This document shows, in pieces, positions 6,088 through 12,140 of a DNA stretch of 12,140 nucleotides. The DNA is taken from positions 1 to 12,140 of the forward strand of contig DASQVO010000123.1 in assembly GCA_035640715.1 (NCBI GenBank). The letters are read 5' to 3'. This stretch comes from DASQVO01 sp035640715. Lineage in GTDB: Bacteria; Actinomycetota; Actinomycetes; Streptosporangiales; Streptosporangiaceae. Under the pieces are notes generated by a model that saw only the letters and a list, made by a program, of their open reading frames with translations, was not told the origin of the DNA and did not search any database. Every line of letters begins with the position of its first letter. Positions within the stretch are counted from its first letter, which is position 1. The translations under genes were made by a program, and so were the position numbers.

Positions 6088-7530
6088 ATGAAGTGGCCGA
6101 GACCGAGGCCGGGACGCGCGACGAGCATGCTCGCCGCGCTCGGGCTCGCCGTCACGTCGTTGTTCGCCGGCAGCGCGAATGCGGCGACGTCGCAGCGCAC
6201 GCCGCAGCACACCTACAGCCAGACGGCTCAGTACGGGTACGCCCACCCCTACATGGGGTGGAGCAGCTGGAGCATGCAGGCCATCAGCAACTCCACGATC
6301 AACCCCAAGGGATCCTACAGCTGGCTGACCGAGAAGCACGTGCTCGAGCAGGCCGACGTGATGGCCGCGAAGCTCAAGCAATACGGCTACGACTACATCA
6401 ACATCGACGCCGGCTGGTGGATGAAGTGGGACTGGACCATGGAGTACGACGCCTACGGGCGTCCGGCCCCCGACAAGGTCCGCTTCCCTGACGGGATCGC
6501 CTACGTCGCGCGATACGTCCACAGCAAGGGCTTGAAGCTCGGCATCTACGTGGCGGTGGGGCTGAACAAGGGCGCATACGGCGACGGCAAGACGCCGGTC
6601 TGGGGCGCTCCCGGCTGCACGACGGCCGACGTGGTCTACAGCGATCTGCGGACCACCAACGGCTGGGACAGCTCGTATGCGATGGACTTCGCCAAGCCGT
6701 GCGCCCAGAAGTACATCAACTCGATCGCCGACGAGTTCGCGTCCTGGGGCGTCGACTTCATAAAGATCGACGGCGTTGGTCCCGGCTCACAGCGCACTTC
6801 GGGCGCGCAGTACGACAACCGTGCGGACATCGCCGCGTGGGACGCGGCGATCGCGCAGTCCGGCCGGCCCATGCAGATCGAGCTGTCGTGGGCGCTCGAT
6901 CAGAACTACGTCAGCGACTGGCAGCACCTCGCCGCGTCGTGGCGGATCGAGAACGACGTCGAGTGCTACTGCTCGACCGTGACGTCGTGGAATGGCATCA
7001 GCGCGCGGTTCACCGACGCCCCGAAGTGGGTCGGCGATGTGGGCCGCGGCCAGGGCTGGATGAACCTCGACTCGCTCGACGTCGCCAACGGCAGGCTCGA
7101 CGGCCTGACGGACGCCGAGCGGCAGACTGCCGTGACGCTGTGGTCCATCGAGTCCGCGCCGCTGTACTCCGGCGATGACCTGACCCAGATGGACAGCTAC
7201 GGGTACGCACTGCTCACCAACCGGGAAGTGATCGCGATCGACCAGTCCGGGCGGGCGGCGAAGCCGCTGTCCACCTCGACTGACCAGCAGGTCTGGTACA
7301 CGAAGAACGCTAATGGGTCGTACACGGTCGCACTGTTCAACCTCGGCTCCGCGAGCGCGACCGTGAGCGTCGGCTGGCCAGACCTCGGCTTCAGCGGCAC
7401 GGCGGCGATTCGCGACGTGTGGCGGCACACCTGGACCGGCACGTCCGGCAGCGGGTACAGCGCGACCGTGCCAAGCCACGGTTCGGTACTGCTCAAGGTT
7501 TACCCACACCGATCCGGCCTGTCCAGCTAG
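6088..7530 (+). CDS. Secreted GH27 glycoside hydrolase (alpha-galactosidase-like)
   Basis: Extracellular retaining glycosidase of clan GH-D, 480 residues. A signal peptide spans about 1-32 (basic start, hydrophobic core, cleavage after AGSANA). The barrel begins with YMGWSSWS (55-62), followed by YINIDAGWW (103-111), FPDGIAYVARYVHSKGLKLGIY (133-154), and FIKIDGVG (224-231) with nucleophile D228. WRIENDVE (285-292) has acid/base D290, in the R-x3-D spacing of the family. The barrel ends near LTNREVIAIDQSG (376-388), and a short C-terminal beta domain follows. There is no carbohydrate-binding module. By eye, the usual DD pair in the first sugar-contact motif is DA (107-108) and the usual E before W is S267, so specificity may not be ordinary alpha-galactoside. 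GH27 also contains beta-L-arabinopyranosidases and isomalto-dextranase. GGGAGA at 6075-6080 provides the ribosome binding site. Confidence 0.88.
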   Translation: MKWPRPRPGRATSMLAALGLAVTSLFAGSANAATSQRTPQHTYSQTAQYGYAHPYMGWSSWSMQAISNSTINPKGSYSWLTEKHVLEQADVMAAKLKQYGYDYINIDAGWWMKWDWTMEYDAYGRPAPDKVRFPDGIAYVARYVHSKGLKLGIYVAVGLNKGAYGDGKTPVWGAPGCTTADVVYSDLRTTNGWDSSYAMDFAKPCAQKYINSIADEFASWGVDFIKIDGVGPGSQRTSGAQYDNRADIAAWDAAIAQSGRPMQIELSWALDQNYVSDWQHLAASWRIENDVECYCSTVTSWNGISARFTDAPKWVGDVGRGQGWMNLDSLDVANGRLDGLTDAERQTAVTLWSIESAPLYSGDDLTQMDSYGYALLTNREVIAIDQSGRAAKPLSTSTDQQVWYTKNANGSYTVALFNLGSASATVSVGWPDLGFSGTAAIRDVWRHTWTGTSGSGYSATVPSHGSVLLKVYPHRSGLSS

Positions 7531-7582
7531 CCGGACCACGACCGCTCCTTCCAGACCCGATAACTCTTGAGCAAGGACAGTC

Positions 7583-8905
7583 ATGCCCGCATATGACAGG
7601 TACTCCCCAGGCCCCTTCCACTCACCCCTGAGCCGGCGTGCCGCCCTGCGCACGTTCGCCGGGGCGGCCGGCCTCGCCGCGCTGGGCCCGGCGCTGGCCG
7701 CCTGCGGCAGCAGCACGCCGGGATCGGCCGCCCCGAACGTCGTCAGCTTCGGCTCGAACTATTCAGACGCGGCCCCCAAGGCGGCCTTCGCCGGCATGAT
7801 CGCCGCCGCCGGGAAGGCCACCGGCCTCACGGTGAAGATCAATACGGTCGACCACAACACCTTCCAGAACGACATCACGTCGTACCTGCAGGGCACCCCG
7901 AACGACGTGTTCACCTGGTTCGCCGGGTACCGCATGCAATATTTCGCCCAGCAGGGCCTGGTGCACAATCTCAACGCCGTCTGGGACAAGATCGGAGGCC
8001 ACTTCTCCGACTCGATCAAGGCGGCGTGCAAGGGCCTCGACGGCAATTACTACATCGTGCCGATATACAACTATCCGTGGGTGGTGTTCTACCGCAAGAG
8101 CGTCTTCGCCTCGAAGGGTTACGCGATCCCCACCACGTGGGCCGAGTGGATGACCCTGCTCAAGCAGGCCCAGAGGGACGGGTTCGTGCCGCTGGCGTTC
8201 GGCGACAAGGACAAGTGGGAGGCCCCCGGGACGTTCGACATCATCAACATGCGGCTCAACGGCTACGCATTCCACATGGACCTGATGAAGCACAAGGTCA
8301 AGTGGACCGACAGCCGGGTGGCCGACGTCTTTGCGTACTGGGCGAAGATGCTGCCTTACGTGCAGACCGGCGCCAACGGCCGGATCTGGGAGGACGCAGC
8401 GACGCTCTTCGAGAACAAGAAGGCGCTGATGATGTTCCAGGGCACCGACCAGGTCGCGGCGGCGTTCTCCAGTGCGGACCTGCCCGACCTGGACTTCTTC
8501 CCGTTCCCGCAGATCAACCCGGCCTACGGCCAGGACTCCGTAGACGCGCCCATCGACGGGTTCATGATGCCCGCCAGCCCGAAGAACCTGGCTGGCGGTG
8601 AGAAGCTGCTGGAGTACATCGGCACGCCCACGGCCGAGAAGGTCTACCTCGAGAAGGACAGCAGCGACGTCGGCGTGGCCTCCGACATGGACACAAGCGC
8701 CTACAACGCCGTCCAGAAGAAGTCGGTGGAGATCATCAAGAACACCAAGAACATCGCCCAGTTCATGGATCGGGACTCCGTGCCGGGGTTCATCGACAAC
8801 GTCGTCGAGCCGCAGATCCAGCAGTTCATCACCAACGGCGGATCGGGCATCTCGTCCGTCCTCTCCACCATCGAGGGCCAGGCCGGCCAGTACTTCACCG
8901 GCTGA
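7583..8905 (+). CDS. ABC sugar importer substrate-binding lipoprotein (MalE-like, SBP family 1)
   Basis: Captures the sugar outside the membrane and delivers it to the two permeases that follow. The 440-residue protein begins with a Tat-type lipoprotein signal: SRRAALRTF at 17-25 with R18/R19, a hydrophobic stretch, and the lipobox LAAC with C41 as the lipidated residue. The rest has the periplasmic-binding fold typical of carbohydrate uptake family 1: NDVFTWFAGYRMQ near 107-119, a hinge segment with VPIYNYPWVVFYRKS, PTTWAEWMTLLKQA, and a MMFQGTDQVAAAF segment. Aromatic residues are common in the likely binding cleft. AAGGA at 7573-7577 sits 5 nt before the ATG. It lies 52 nt after the GH27 stop without a convincing terminator, so it belongs to the same operon. 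The family is clear; the ligand is inferred as an oligosaccharide released by GH27 or hydrolysed by GH36. Confidence 0.93.
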   Translation: MPAYDRYSPGPFHSPLSRRAALRTFAGAAGLAALGPALAACGSSTPGSAAPNVVSFGSNYSDAAPKAAFAGMIAAAGKATGLTVKINTVDHNTFQNDITSYLQGTPNDVFTWFAGYRMQYFAQQGLVHNLNAVWDKIGGHFSDSIKAACKGLDGNYYIVPIYNYPWVVFYRKSVFASKGYAIPTTWAEWMTLLKQAQRDGFVPLAFGDKDKWEAPGTFDIINMRLNGYAFHMDLMKHKVKWTDSRVADVFAYWAKMLPYVQTGANGRIWEDAATLFENKKALMMFQGTDQVAAAFSSADLPDLDFFPFPQINPAYGQDSVDAPIDGFMMPASPKNLAGGEKLLEYIGTPTAEKVYLEKDSSDVGVASDMDTSAYNAVQKKSVEIIKNTKNIAQFMDRDSVPGFIDNVVEPQIQQFITNGGSGISSVLSTIEGQAGQYFTG

Positions 8906-8906
8906 C

Positions 8907-9872
8907 ATGGCGACGGTCAACGCCCAGGCACCCGCCGGGCCTGCCTCCTCCGCCGCCGGAAGCCGCCGGCGGCGGAGGAGGCTGCGCACGCTGTCCCGGC
9001 GCGACAAGCTCGTCATCGCCTTGATGGCGGGCGTGCCGCTCGCACTCGACATCGGTTTCATCTGGTTCCCGACCATCACGTCGGTGCTGCTGTCGTTCAC
9101 CCACTGGATGGGGATCGGCGGCCTCGGCACCGCCCAGTGGATCGGGCTGCACAACTACGCCTACGCCGCCACCACCGACCCGGCGTTCTGGCCGGCGATC
9201 GAGCACAACCTGATCTGGCTCGGCGCGTTCGTCTGCGTCGCGACGCCGTTCGGCATTCTGCTGGCGGTGCTGCTCGACGGGAAGATCCGCGGCAGCCGGA
9301 TCTACCAGAGCATCTTCTTCCTGCCCGTCATGCTCTCACTCGCGCTCATCGGCACGATCTGGGAGCTGATGTACTCGTCGAACTACGGCCTGATCAACAG
9401 CGTGCTCGGCGCCAACGGCGCGAACAACGCCATCGACTGGCTCGGTAACCCCAAGCTGGACCTGTGGGCCGTGCTGATCGAGGCCTGCTGGCGCCAGGCC
9501 GGGTACGTGATGATCTTGTACCTAGCCGGGCTGAAGGCGGTCGACCCGGCGCTGCGCGAGGCAGCGGTCATGGATGGCGCCACGCCGTCGCAGACGTTCT
9601 GGCGTGTCGTCTTCCCGGTAATGCGGCCGGTCAACGTCGTCATCGCGGTGATCACCTTCATCGAGTCGCTGCGCGCCTTCGACATCGTGTACATCACCAA
9701 CCGGGGTACCAACGGCCTGGAACTGCTTTCGACCCTGATCACCAACAACATCCTGGGCGAAACGACCCTGATCGGCTACGGAGCCGCGCTCGGCGTCGTC
9801 CTCCTGGTTGTGTCGCTGGTGCCGATCATCACATTCCTCGTCGTGCGGCTACGTCAGGAGCGTTCGACATGA
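8907..9872 (+). CDS. Sugar ABC transporter permease, MalF type
   Basis: First membrane subunit of the importer, 321 residues. Six membrane segments are apparent at about 35-55, 103-123, 133-153, 186-207, 241-259 and 288-313. The cytoplasmic EAA loop LREAAVMDGATPSQTFWRVVFP (216-237) is where the ATPase docks. The N-terminal tail is rich in Arg (residues 20-25 are all Arg), consistent with a cytoplasmic N-terminus. I chose ATG 8907: it begins one base after the TGA of the binding-protein gene, and the open frame further upstream overlaps that gene and reads as a shadow. No clear Shine-Dalgarno precedes it, so translation probably depends on coupling. A 17-bp hairpin lies within codons 13-26. 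It overlaps the next permease gene by 4 bp. No ATP-binding subunit gene is in the window. Confidence 0.93.
   Translation: MATVNAQAPAGPASSAAGSRRRRRRLRTLSRRDKLVIALMAGVPLALDIGFIWFPTITSVLLSFTHWMGIGGLGTAQWIGLHNYAYAATTDPAFWPAIEHNLIWLGAFVCVATPFGILLAVLLDGKIRGSRIYQSIFFLPVMLSLALIGTIWELMYSSNYGLINSVLGANGANNAIDWLGNPKLDLWAVLIEACWRQAGYVMILYLAGLKAVDPALREAAVMDGATPSQTFWRVVFPVMRPVNVVIAVITFIESLRAFDIVYITNRGTNGLELLSTLITNNILGETTLIGYGAALGVVLLVVSLVPIITFLVVRLRQERST
8943..8982 (+). repeat. Perfect 17-bp inverted repeat inside the MalF-type gene
   Basis: Bases 8943-8959 are the exact inverted complement of 8966-8982, with a 6-nt loop. In mRNA this is a very stable GC hairpin starting 36 nt after the permease start. It encodes the Ser/Ala-then-Arg stretch of the N-terminal tail. 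It could lower permease synthesis relative to the upstream binding protein, or may only reflect codon choice. Confidence 0.6.
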
Positions 9873-10786
9873 CAGCACTCGTCACCCAGCCTGCCGCGGT
9901 CGCGCACACAGCGCCGGCGAAACGCCGCCGGCGGCCTGGCGCCGGACGTGCCGCGGCTCACGTCTTCTTGTTCGTGGCGGCGTTCGTCTGGCTGGTCCCG
10001 CTGGCGTGGACGGTTTACACGTCGCTGCGCCCCTACAATGAGACCGTCAAGGACGGCTACTTCTCCTGGCCGCGCACGCTGACGTTCAGCAACTTCACCA
10101 GCGCGTGGAGCCAGGCGGACATCCCGAAGTACTTCTGGAACTCGGTGATCATCGCCGTCCCGTCGGTCATCGTGGTGCTGCTGCTGGCCTCCTTCGTGGG
10201 CTACGTGCTGTCGCGGTTCAACTCGCGGTTCAACATCCCGCTGCTCATCTTGTTCGCCGCGGGGAACCTGCTGCCCCAGCAGGTCATCATCATCCCGCTG
10301 TACCGGATCTACCTGTCGATTCACCTGCCCAAATGGCTGTCCAGCTCGGGGCTGATGTACAACTCGTACTTCGGGCTCATCGTCATCAACGTCACGTTCC
10401 AGCTTGGCTTCTGCGTGTTCGTGCTCTCGAACTTCATGAGGTCGATCCCGCAGGAGATCACCGAGGCCGGCCTGATCGACGGCGCGTCGGTGTGGAGCCG
10501 GTACTGGCGGCTGACGCTGCCGCTGTGCCGGCCCGCGCTCGCCGCCCTCGGGACACTGCTGACCACGTGGATTTACAACGACTTCTTCTGGGCGACCGTG
10601 CTGATCGAGGACGGCAGCAAGCGGCCGATCACCTCGGCGCTGGCCAACTTGCAGGGCGTGTACTTCACCAACAACAACCTGCTGGCCGCCGGCGCGCTGA
10701 TCACAGCGGTCCCGACTCTCGTGGTGTACCTGCTGCTGCAGCGGCAGTTCATCGCGGGACTGGCGCTCGGTTCGACGAAGGGCTGA
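9869..10786 (+). CDS. Sugar ABC transporter permease, MalG type
   Basis: Second membrane subunit of the importer, 305 residues. Hydrophobic segments lie at about 30-51, 91-115, 123-148, 164-188, 222-243 and 270-290. The EAA loop EITEAGLIDGASVWSRYWRLTLP (196-218) has the conserved EA-x3-DGA pattern for ATPase docking. LLPQQVIIIPLY (134-145) is typical of MalG-type subunits. The N-terminal tail is basic (KRRRRP, 18-23). The ATG overlaps the previous stop (ATGA), and AGGAG at 9856-9860 lies 8 nt upstream, so the two permeases are tightly coupled. The operon ends here without an ATPase gene. In streptomycetes and relatives such importers commonly share the MsiK ATPase, which is the likely partner. 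Confidence 0.94.
   Translation: MTALVTQPAAVAHTAPAKRRRRPGAGRAAAHVFLFVAAFVWLVPLAWTVYTSLRPYNETVKDGYFSWPRTLTFSNFTSAWSQADIPKYFWNSVIIAVPSVIVVLLLASFVGYVLSRFNSRFNIPLLILFAAGNLLPQQVIIIPLYRIYLSIHLPKWLSSSGLMYNSYFGLIVINVTFQLGFCVFVLSNFMRSIPQEITEAGLIDGASVWSRYWRLTLPLCRPALAALGTLLTTWIYNDFFWATVLIEDGSKRPITSALANLQGVYFTNNNLLAAGALITAVPTLVVYLLLQRQFIAGLALGSTKG
9912..9933 (+). repeat. 8-bp inverted repeat early in the MalG-type gene
   Basis: CGCCGGCG occurs at 9912-9919 and 9926-9933 and is self-complementary, so the copies can pair around a 6-nt loop. It starts 43 nt after the ATG and overlaps the Arg-rich tail codons, as in the preceding permease gene. Each copy is also a palindrome by itself. Function is uncertain. 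Confidence 0.35.
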
Positions 10787-10833
10787 GACGGCGGAATCCT
10801 ATTCGGTCGTGCCCTCGCAGTTCCAGTGAGCTC

Positions 10834-10855
10834 AGCGGCGGTCCGTGCGGCCGCT
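10834..10855 (+). terminator. Weak possible terminator after the ABC operon
   Basis: AGCGGC (10834-10839) can pair with GCCGCT (10850-10855) around a 10-nt loop, between the MalG-type stop and the convergent gene. It is short with no T-run, so support is weak. Confidence 0.2.
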
Positions 10856-10856
10856 C

Positions 10857-11558
10857 TCACGCCTGGCGGCAGGTGGGGCCCGGCCGCGCCGCTAATCCGG
10901 GACGGCCTGGGCCTCGGGGGCGCTGCCGGAATTCTGCCCGCTCAGGTGGCCTTGGTTTCGGCGTCGTCGCGTCCTCATGAGACACCGCCGTCGGCGCGGG
11001 CGTACAGCCGCCGATGTCGCCGAGGTGCCGCAGGGTAGCGTCGCGGCGTGCGACGGCCGTACGCTCATCGCATTCGAGCGCCGCGGCCAGCCCGGCGTCG
11101 TCGCGCCCATCGATGCAGGCGAGCACGATGACCTCCCGCTCGTCGGGTGACAGCTGCGTCAGCGCGGCGCGGAGCTCCTCCCAGGTCCTGCCAGCAGGGA
11201 CCAGGCCGCTCCGTGCCTCGGCGATGCCGACCTCGCCGAGATGGGCTACCCGGCCCGAGAACGGCAGTCCGAAGTACTGGAATATCTTGGGCTTCGCGAG
11301 CAGGCCGGTGATGACCTGCATGCTCACGCGCTCGGCAGCGCCGCGATCACCTTCGAGCCGGTAGTAGCAGCAGTTGGTGAGCGCCTCGTAGGTCATCCTC
11401 AGCCGCTCGAGCCACGCCTCGTACTCCCGAACGAGCCATGCCTCGTACTCCTGACGGAGCGCGGGGTCGCCGGCGGCCGGGCGTCCACGAGCGGGCTCAT
11501 CACGAGGAGCAGACGGCCGGGCGCGCGGCCCCGCTGAGGTTCTGCGCTCCCGGCCCAT
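10857..11558 (-). CDS. Protein with sigma-70 region-4-like segment, function unknown
   Basis: A 233-residue protein I cannot assign to a named family. The N-terminus (1-35) is a basic, Pro/Arg-rich low-complexity tail. Residues 37-54 hold a duplicated EYEAWL helix, followed by a helical region with CCYYRLEGD (63-71). Residues 126-182 resemble sigma-factor region 4: WEELRAALTQLSPDEREVIVLACIDG, then AGLAAALECDERTAVARRDATLRHL as a helix-turn-helix. A region-2 domain is not apparent, so a full sigma factor is unlikely. The last 45 residues are Pro/Arg-rich and probably disordered. The start ATG abuts AAGGAG with no spacing, but GAGGG six bases upstream is a workable ribosome binding site. It begins 24 nt after the stop of the upstream gene, so the two are probably cotranscribed. 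A DNA-binding or RNA-polymerase-associated role is a guess. Confidence 0.65.
   Translation of the reverse strand: MGRERRTSAGPRARPSAPRDEPARGRPAAGDPALRQEYEAWLVREYEAWLERLRMTYEALTNCCYYRLEGDRGAAERVSMQVITGLLAKPKIFQYFGLPFSGRVAHLGEVGIAEARSGLVPAGRTWEELRAALTQLSPDEREVIVLACIDGRDDAGLAAALECDERTAVARRDATLRHLGDIGGCTPAPTAVSHEDATTPKPRPPERAEFRQRPRGPGRPGLAARPGPTCRQA
11409..11456 (-). repeat. Two tandem 24-bp repeats encoding a duplicated EYEAWL helix
   Basis: The units 11409-11432 and 11433-11456 match at 20 of 24 positions. In the minus-strand protein they give two 8-residue units of the form REYEAWLx, probably one continuous amphipathic helix. It looks like a recent in-frame duplication. Confidence 0.6.
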
Positions 11559-11582
11559 CTCCTTCCCTCTCGGCCGCCACGC

Positions 11583-12131
11583 TCACGGCGTCGGCACGAC
11601 GGTCGGCACCGCCTCCGCGATGCCGGCTGTCAAGACTTCCGCCACGTGCGCCGACACGGGTGCCTCCCCGCGAATGGCCGCGTACGGGACCACGGCCCAG
11701 CAGTCGCTGCCCATGATGCATTCGCCGGCCATGCCCTCGAAGCGGGCCGACGGCTCGCAGAGCAGCGTGTTCAGTTCCAGCAGCCACGAGTGGGCGAGCA
11801 GTTTCTCCTCCCGGCTCAGCTGGTCGTACTTATCCCGTGCCGCACAGAAGACGGTGAGGTCGGTCCGCGCGACGCCCGGCATGATGACGTTGGTGTAGAT
11901 GGTGAGCTCGTCGAAGAACTCGCTGATCGAGGTCTTCAGCGTCCCGTCCTCGCCCGGCAGCAGGTACTTCTTGAGCGTCTCCTCCAGCTTCCGCTGGAGC
12001 GTGCCGTTCCAGCGCGCGCGCGGCGCGAACGTGTGGGCCTCGATGTAGTCGGTCTTGAAGCCCTCCTTCAGCCCCGTCCATTGCGGGATGTACTCGATCC
12101 AGCTGCCGAGGACCTCGCGCCACTTGCTCAT
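11583..12131 (-). CDS. Conserved-looking hypothetical protein, possibly 5'-truncated
   Basis: A soluble 182-residue protein I do not recognise. It starts MSKWREVLGSWIEYIPQW and is rich in Trp, Tyr and charged residues. Helical stretches are evident at about 45-80 and 100-125 (DKYDQLSREEKLLAHSWLLEL). Cysteines lie near the C-terminal third (LLCEPSARFEGMAGECIMGSDCW, about 124-146), possibly in a metal or disulfide cluster. It has no signal peptide or membrane segment and ends in a Pro/Thr-rich tail. The codon pattern is typical of the neighbours, so it is probably a real gene. The frame stays open through the ATG at 12131 to the window edge, with only a weak GGCGAG upstream, so the true start may lie outside. 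It sits upstream of the sigma-region-4-like gene by 24 nt, suggesting a two-gene unit. Confidence 0.65.
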   Translation of the reverse strand: MSKWREVLGSWIEYIPQWTGLKEGFKTDYIEAHTFAPRARWNGTLQRKLEETLKKYLLPGEDGTLKTSISEFFDELTIYTNVIMPGVARTDLTVFCAARDKYDQLSREEKLLAHSWLLELNTLLCEPSARFEGMAGECIMGSDCWAVVPYAAIRGEAPVSAHVAEVLTAGIAEAVPTVVPTP

Positions 12132-12140
12132 CGGCTCGCC

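Noticed and set aside
7561..7580. CTTGAGCAAG palindrome before the binding-protein gene as another ROK site
   Set aside because: The half-sites CTTG/CAAG match but the spacing is 2 nt instead of 7 and the outer arm bases differ. It also overlaps the ribosome binding site region, so chance is likely.
8598..8906. Open frame extending the MalF-type permease 103 codons upstream
   Set aside because: It overlaps the end of the well-supported binding-protein gene and has Ser/Arg/Thr-rich shadow composition; ATG 8907 gives a normal permease.
7763..9154. Long minus-strand open frame antisense to the binding-protein gene
   Set aside because: It has Arg/Val/Asp/Gly/His-rich shadow composition without a recognisable domain; the plus-strand frame is a clear substrate-binding protein. 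Similar long antisense frames occur opposite the GH36 and GH27 genes.
1..12140. tRNA, rRNA or CRISPR features
   Set aside because: No cloverleaf with CCA end, rRNA-like block or regularly spaced direct repeat array was seen in reading the window.

Overview
The window is GC-rich, with strong G/C preference at third codon positions. It carries actinomycete family markers: a DUF574-type SAM methyltransferase, a ROK regulator with a TTGACA/TAGGGT promoter, and a sugar ABC importer without its own ATPase. It most likely comes from a soil actinobacterium of the Streptomyces/Catenulispora/Streptosporangiales kind. The secreted glutamic (eqolisin) peptidase hints at an acid-tolerant host. No species can be named from the sequence alone.

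Left part (1-1700). The 3' part of a SAM-dependent methyltransferase gene ends in a 17-bp hairpin that contains its stop codon. A convergent gene encodes a secreted G1-family peptidase with its own promoter.

Decay zone (1700-2640). There is no intact gene here. It holds a frameshifted C-terminal scrap of an ISL3-like transposase, an unassigned coding-like patch, and the last ~75 codons of a GH95-type glycosidase. The GH95 remnant is joined out of frame to an intact start codon and ribosome binding site, as if the body of the gene had been deleted.

Core locus (2640-10790). A cytoplasmic GH36 alpha-galactosidase (minus strand) diverges from a plus-strand operon: ROK repressor, secreted GH27 glycosidase, Tat-type lipoprotein sugar-binding protein, and two MalF/MalG-type permeases. 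The two divergent promoters share -35, spacer length, -10 and a 20-nt block matching at 15 positions, with only transitions as differences. The plus-strand copy is a perfect 9-bp inverted repeat. This fits a single ROK protein controlling both transcripts, each probably leaderless. The inferred flow is that GH27 trims an oligosaccharide outside the cell, the ABC system imports product (powered by an ATPase encoded elsewhere, such as an MsiK-type protein), and GH36 finishes hydrolysis inside. The GH27 protein keeps both catalytic aspartates but seems to lack canonical galactose-contact residues, so its substrate may not be a plain alpha-galactoside.

Right edge (10800-12140). Two adjacent minus-strand genes probably form a transcription unit: an unrecognised 182-residue protein, possibly extending past the window, followed by a protein with a sigma-70 region-4-like segment. 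Neither can be given a firm function.
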